Shown: piece by piece, positions 62,439 to 64,000 of the stretch
How positions within the stretch are numbered: position 1 is the first letter of the stretch
Layout: each line of letters starts with the position of its first letter
From: JACCXG01 sp963717745
GTDB lineage: Bacteria > Acidobacteriota > Vicinamibacteria > Vicinamibacterales > 2-12-FULL-66-21
Direction: 5' to 3'
Length of the DNA: 64,000 nt
Assembly (NCBI GenBank): GCA_963717745.1
Contig: CAVQXJ010000024.1
Coordinates: forward strand, 62,001 to 126,000
Program-made: the position numbers and the translations under genes
The notes under the pieces: model-generated
Database searches by the model: none
Told to the model about the DNA's origin: nothing
What the model saw: only the letters and a program-made list of their open reading frames with translations

Positions 62439-62600
62439 ATGCGCACGGGGCTGGGATTGTGGTCGGTGTTTCTGGTGCTCGGCGCCTTGGTCTGGCTGGC
62501 CAGCGTGGGCGCCTTTTCGCACCCAGTCTACCGGCCGGTGGTGATGCTGGCGGTGCTGTCGTGGGGCGGATACGTCGTGTGGACGCCGAAGTCGAACTGA
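62439..62600 (+). CDS. Small two-helix membrane protein
   Basis: A 53-residue protein with two hydrophobic helices (LGLWSVFLVLGALVWLASVG and VVMLAVLSWGGYVVW) and a short polar tail. TGGAGGAAC lies about eight bases before the ATG at 62439, giving a better start than the upstream ATG. It follows the DUF1501 gene on the same strand. The function is unknown, perhaps an accessory to the cytochrome complex. Confidence 0.7.
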   Translation: MRTGLGLWSVFLVLGALVWLASVGAFSHPVYRPVVMLAVLSWGGYVVWTPKSN

Positions 62601-62921
62601 CGGGGCGCTCGTCCCGGAACGAGTCCGCGCTGGCGCGACCGCGTTCAGTTCTCTTTGCGACGGGGCGGCCAGGGCCAGATGCCGCGATGCCAACGCCAGG
62701 CGGAGAAGGCGCTGATGCTCAGCACGAAGGCGGACGCCAGGAGCTTCGGCGCGCTGGCGCTTCGCGCCAGAACGACACGACGACACGACGACGTAAGAAA
62801 AACCCTTGTGAGTCACTTCGACAGACGCCAACGGGGGAGAGCCGCTGATATTTCGAGTCGAGCGGGGCACTGACGAACATGCCCCAGGGTGCCGACGTGG
62901 CCAGGCGAGCGGATGGAGTGG
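62601..62921. other. Intergenic region, no gene seen
   Basis: Short open frames here have no ribosome site and no recognisable domain. The region ends at a family E hairpin. Confidence 0.5.
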
Positions 62922-62991
62922 GTGTCAGGCAGTGAATCGTGAACGGGCGGAGAGCCCGTTCATCGCCCGTTCACGATTCACTGCCTGACAC
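62922..62991. repeat. Family E full palindrome (copy 4)
   Basis: The 21-base family arm is extended here to perfect 28-base arms (62922-62949 and 62964-62991) around a 14-base loop. It lies 19 bases beyond the stop of the minus-strand ADOP gene and could terminate it. Confidence 0.92.
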
Positions 62992-63010
62992 CCTCCCGAG
63001 GCCCCGCCAC

Positions 63011-64000
63011 TCACTCGTGGCGCAGCACCACCGCCGGATGCACCCGGACGGCGCGCCAACCGGGCACCAGTCCCGCCGATGCGCCGATCCCGATCATCGT
63101 GGCAGTGGCCGCCGCCATCGTCAGCGGATCGGTGACGCTCAGGCCGAAGAGCAGGCTCTGGGTGAGGCGAGTCGAGGCGAGCGCCACCGGCAGGCCGAGG
63201 ACGATGCCGGCGAGCACCAGGACGAGGTCCTCCCGGAGGATCAGCCACAGCACGTTGCCGCGCGTTGCACCCAGGGCGATCCGGACGCCGATCTCAGCGG
63301 TCCGGCGCACCACCCGGTAGGCCAGCAGCCCATAGAGTCCGACGCCAGCCAAGGTGAGCCCGATGAGCCCGAGCGCTGCCGACAGGTTGGCGACCGTCCG
63401 CTCCTGGACGATCGTGCGCGTCAGCAGGTCTGACACCGTTGCGCTGGTGACGGGCAGCGTCTTGTCCTCGGCCCGCACCGCGGCTTCGAGCAGCCCCAGC
63501 GTGGCTCCCGGAGCGGCCGCCGTGCGCACCAGGAACCTGACGCTGACCGGATTCGGTTCGTCGGGGCGCGCGAACATCATCCGATAGAACCGCCGGTCCT
63601 GCACGTCCCGGGGATTGTGTTGCTTGACCGTCCGGACGACGCCGACGATCTCCCAGCCTTCGGGGGGACTGCCGACGAGCAGCCGCTTGCCGATCGGATT
63701 CGCGCCAGGGAAGTAGAACCTGGCCATTTCTTCGTTGATGACAATCACGGTCGGGGGCGCGCTGGCGTCTCGTTCGTCGAAGTCCCGGCCGGCGATGAGC
63801 GGAATGCCGAGCACGCTGAAGTAGCGGGGCCCGACCCGATCGACCTGCGATTCGGCCGTCGCGGTCGAGCCTTCCGCGCGCAGGTCATTCTCACCGTCCC
63901 GGTTCTGCAGCAGACCGTTGTGCGAGAACGTCACCCCGGTGACGCCCGGAACCGCGGCAAACCGCTCGAGCAGGCGACTGGCCACGGCGGCGTACCGCTG
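63011..64000 (-). CDS. ADOP-type ABC permease (copy 3), N-terminus outside window
   Basis: The frame is open to the right edge, giving 329 residues of the C-terminal part. It includes the second periplasmic core (VGPRYFSVLGIPLIAGRDFD, RLLVGSPPEGWEIVGVVRTV) and the last FtsX domain (LGLIGLTLAGVGLYGLLAYR, VVRRTAEIGVRIALGATRGN), ending VHPAVVLRHE. It is a third paralogue in this window. Any PadR partner would lie beyond the edge. A family E hairpin follows its stop. Confidence 0.9.
   Translation of the reverse strand, partial: QRYAAVASRLLERFAAVPGVTGVTFSHNGLLQNRDGENDLRAEGSTATAESQVDRVGPRYFSVLGIPLIAGRDFDERDASAPPTVIVINEEMARFYFPGANPIGKRLLVGSPPEGWEIVGVVRTVKQHNPRDVQDRRFYRMMFARPDEPNPVSVRFLVRTAAAPGATLGLLEAAVRAEDKTLPVTSATVSDLLTRTIVQERTVANLSAALGLIGLTLAGVGLYGLLAYRVVRRTAEIGVRIALGATRGNVLWLILREDLVLVLAGIVLGLPVALASTRLTQSLLFGLSVTDPLTMAAATATMIGIGASAGLVPGWRAVRVHPAVVLRHE

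Overview
The window is high-GC, gene-dense DNA that most resembles an Acidobacteriota chromosome, probably a soil lineage close to Vicinamibacterales. That placement is inferred from gene content. There are three fused 'ADOP-type' ABC permeases (MacB-like core plus FtsX domains with an N-terminal prefix), two of them with an adjacent PadR regulator. There is also an ADOP remnant, a VWFA-related remnant, three DUF1080 proteins, a carboxypeptidase-regulatory/TonB-type receptor, and a DUF1549/DUF1553 cytochrome paired with a DUF1501 protein. I saw no rRNA or tRNA gene, integrase, transposase or CRISPR array.

Layout. 0-8.8 kb: an ankyrin-like protein (partial), DUF1080 and TIM-barrel sugar proteins, a secreted carboxypeptidase-regulatory protein, a methyltransferase and an unusual MBL-fold protein. 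8.8-17.8 kb: ADOP/PadR pair 1, VOC protein, two methyltransferases, a sulfatase and a PNPOx-GAF regulator pair. 17.9-28.6 kb: two cytochromes, ADOP/PadR pair 2, SDR, GH5-like hydrolase, alkaline-phosphatase-fold protein and a SNF2-SWIM helicase. 28.6-40.2 kb: a repeat-rich stretch with an oxidoreductase, two internally deleted genes, DUF1080, GH51-like, PmoA-like, esterase and GH28-like genes. 40.2-48.3 kb: DMFase-like, ThuA-like and cytochrome-HhH genes, a GH31 remnant, a three-gene ParD-like/DUF6883/DUF4926 operon and a RibD-C protein. 48.3-64 kb: a TonB receptor, a membrane glycosyltransferase-like protein, an unrecognised cytochrome gene pair, a sugar epimerase, the DUF1549-DUF1501 pair and a third ADOP (partial).

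Many genes fit a life based on plant or microbial polysaccharide breakdown: GH5, GH28, GH51, GH31 remnant, sulfatase, esterase, DUF1080, Gfo/Idh/MocA and sugar isomerases. Most carry Sec, Tat or lipoprotein signals, so much of the work is periplasmic or extracellular.

The most unusual property is the load of short palindromic repeats, in at least six families. Some have been taken into proteins. One is a 168-bp palindrome inserted in frame in a membrane protein, with a half copy in the same reading phase in a cytochrome. Another encodes essentially the whole signal peptide of an esterase. A third supplies the stop codons of three unrelated genes. A second global feature is ten apparent frameshifts, all repaired by removing one base, mostly from a G/C run. 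This looks more like a systematic insertion artefact than decay and affects how six otherwise intact genes should be read.
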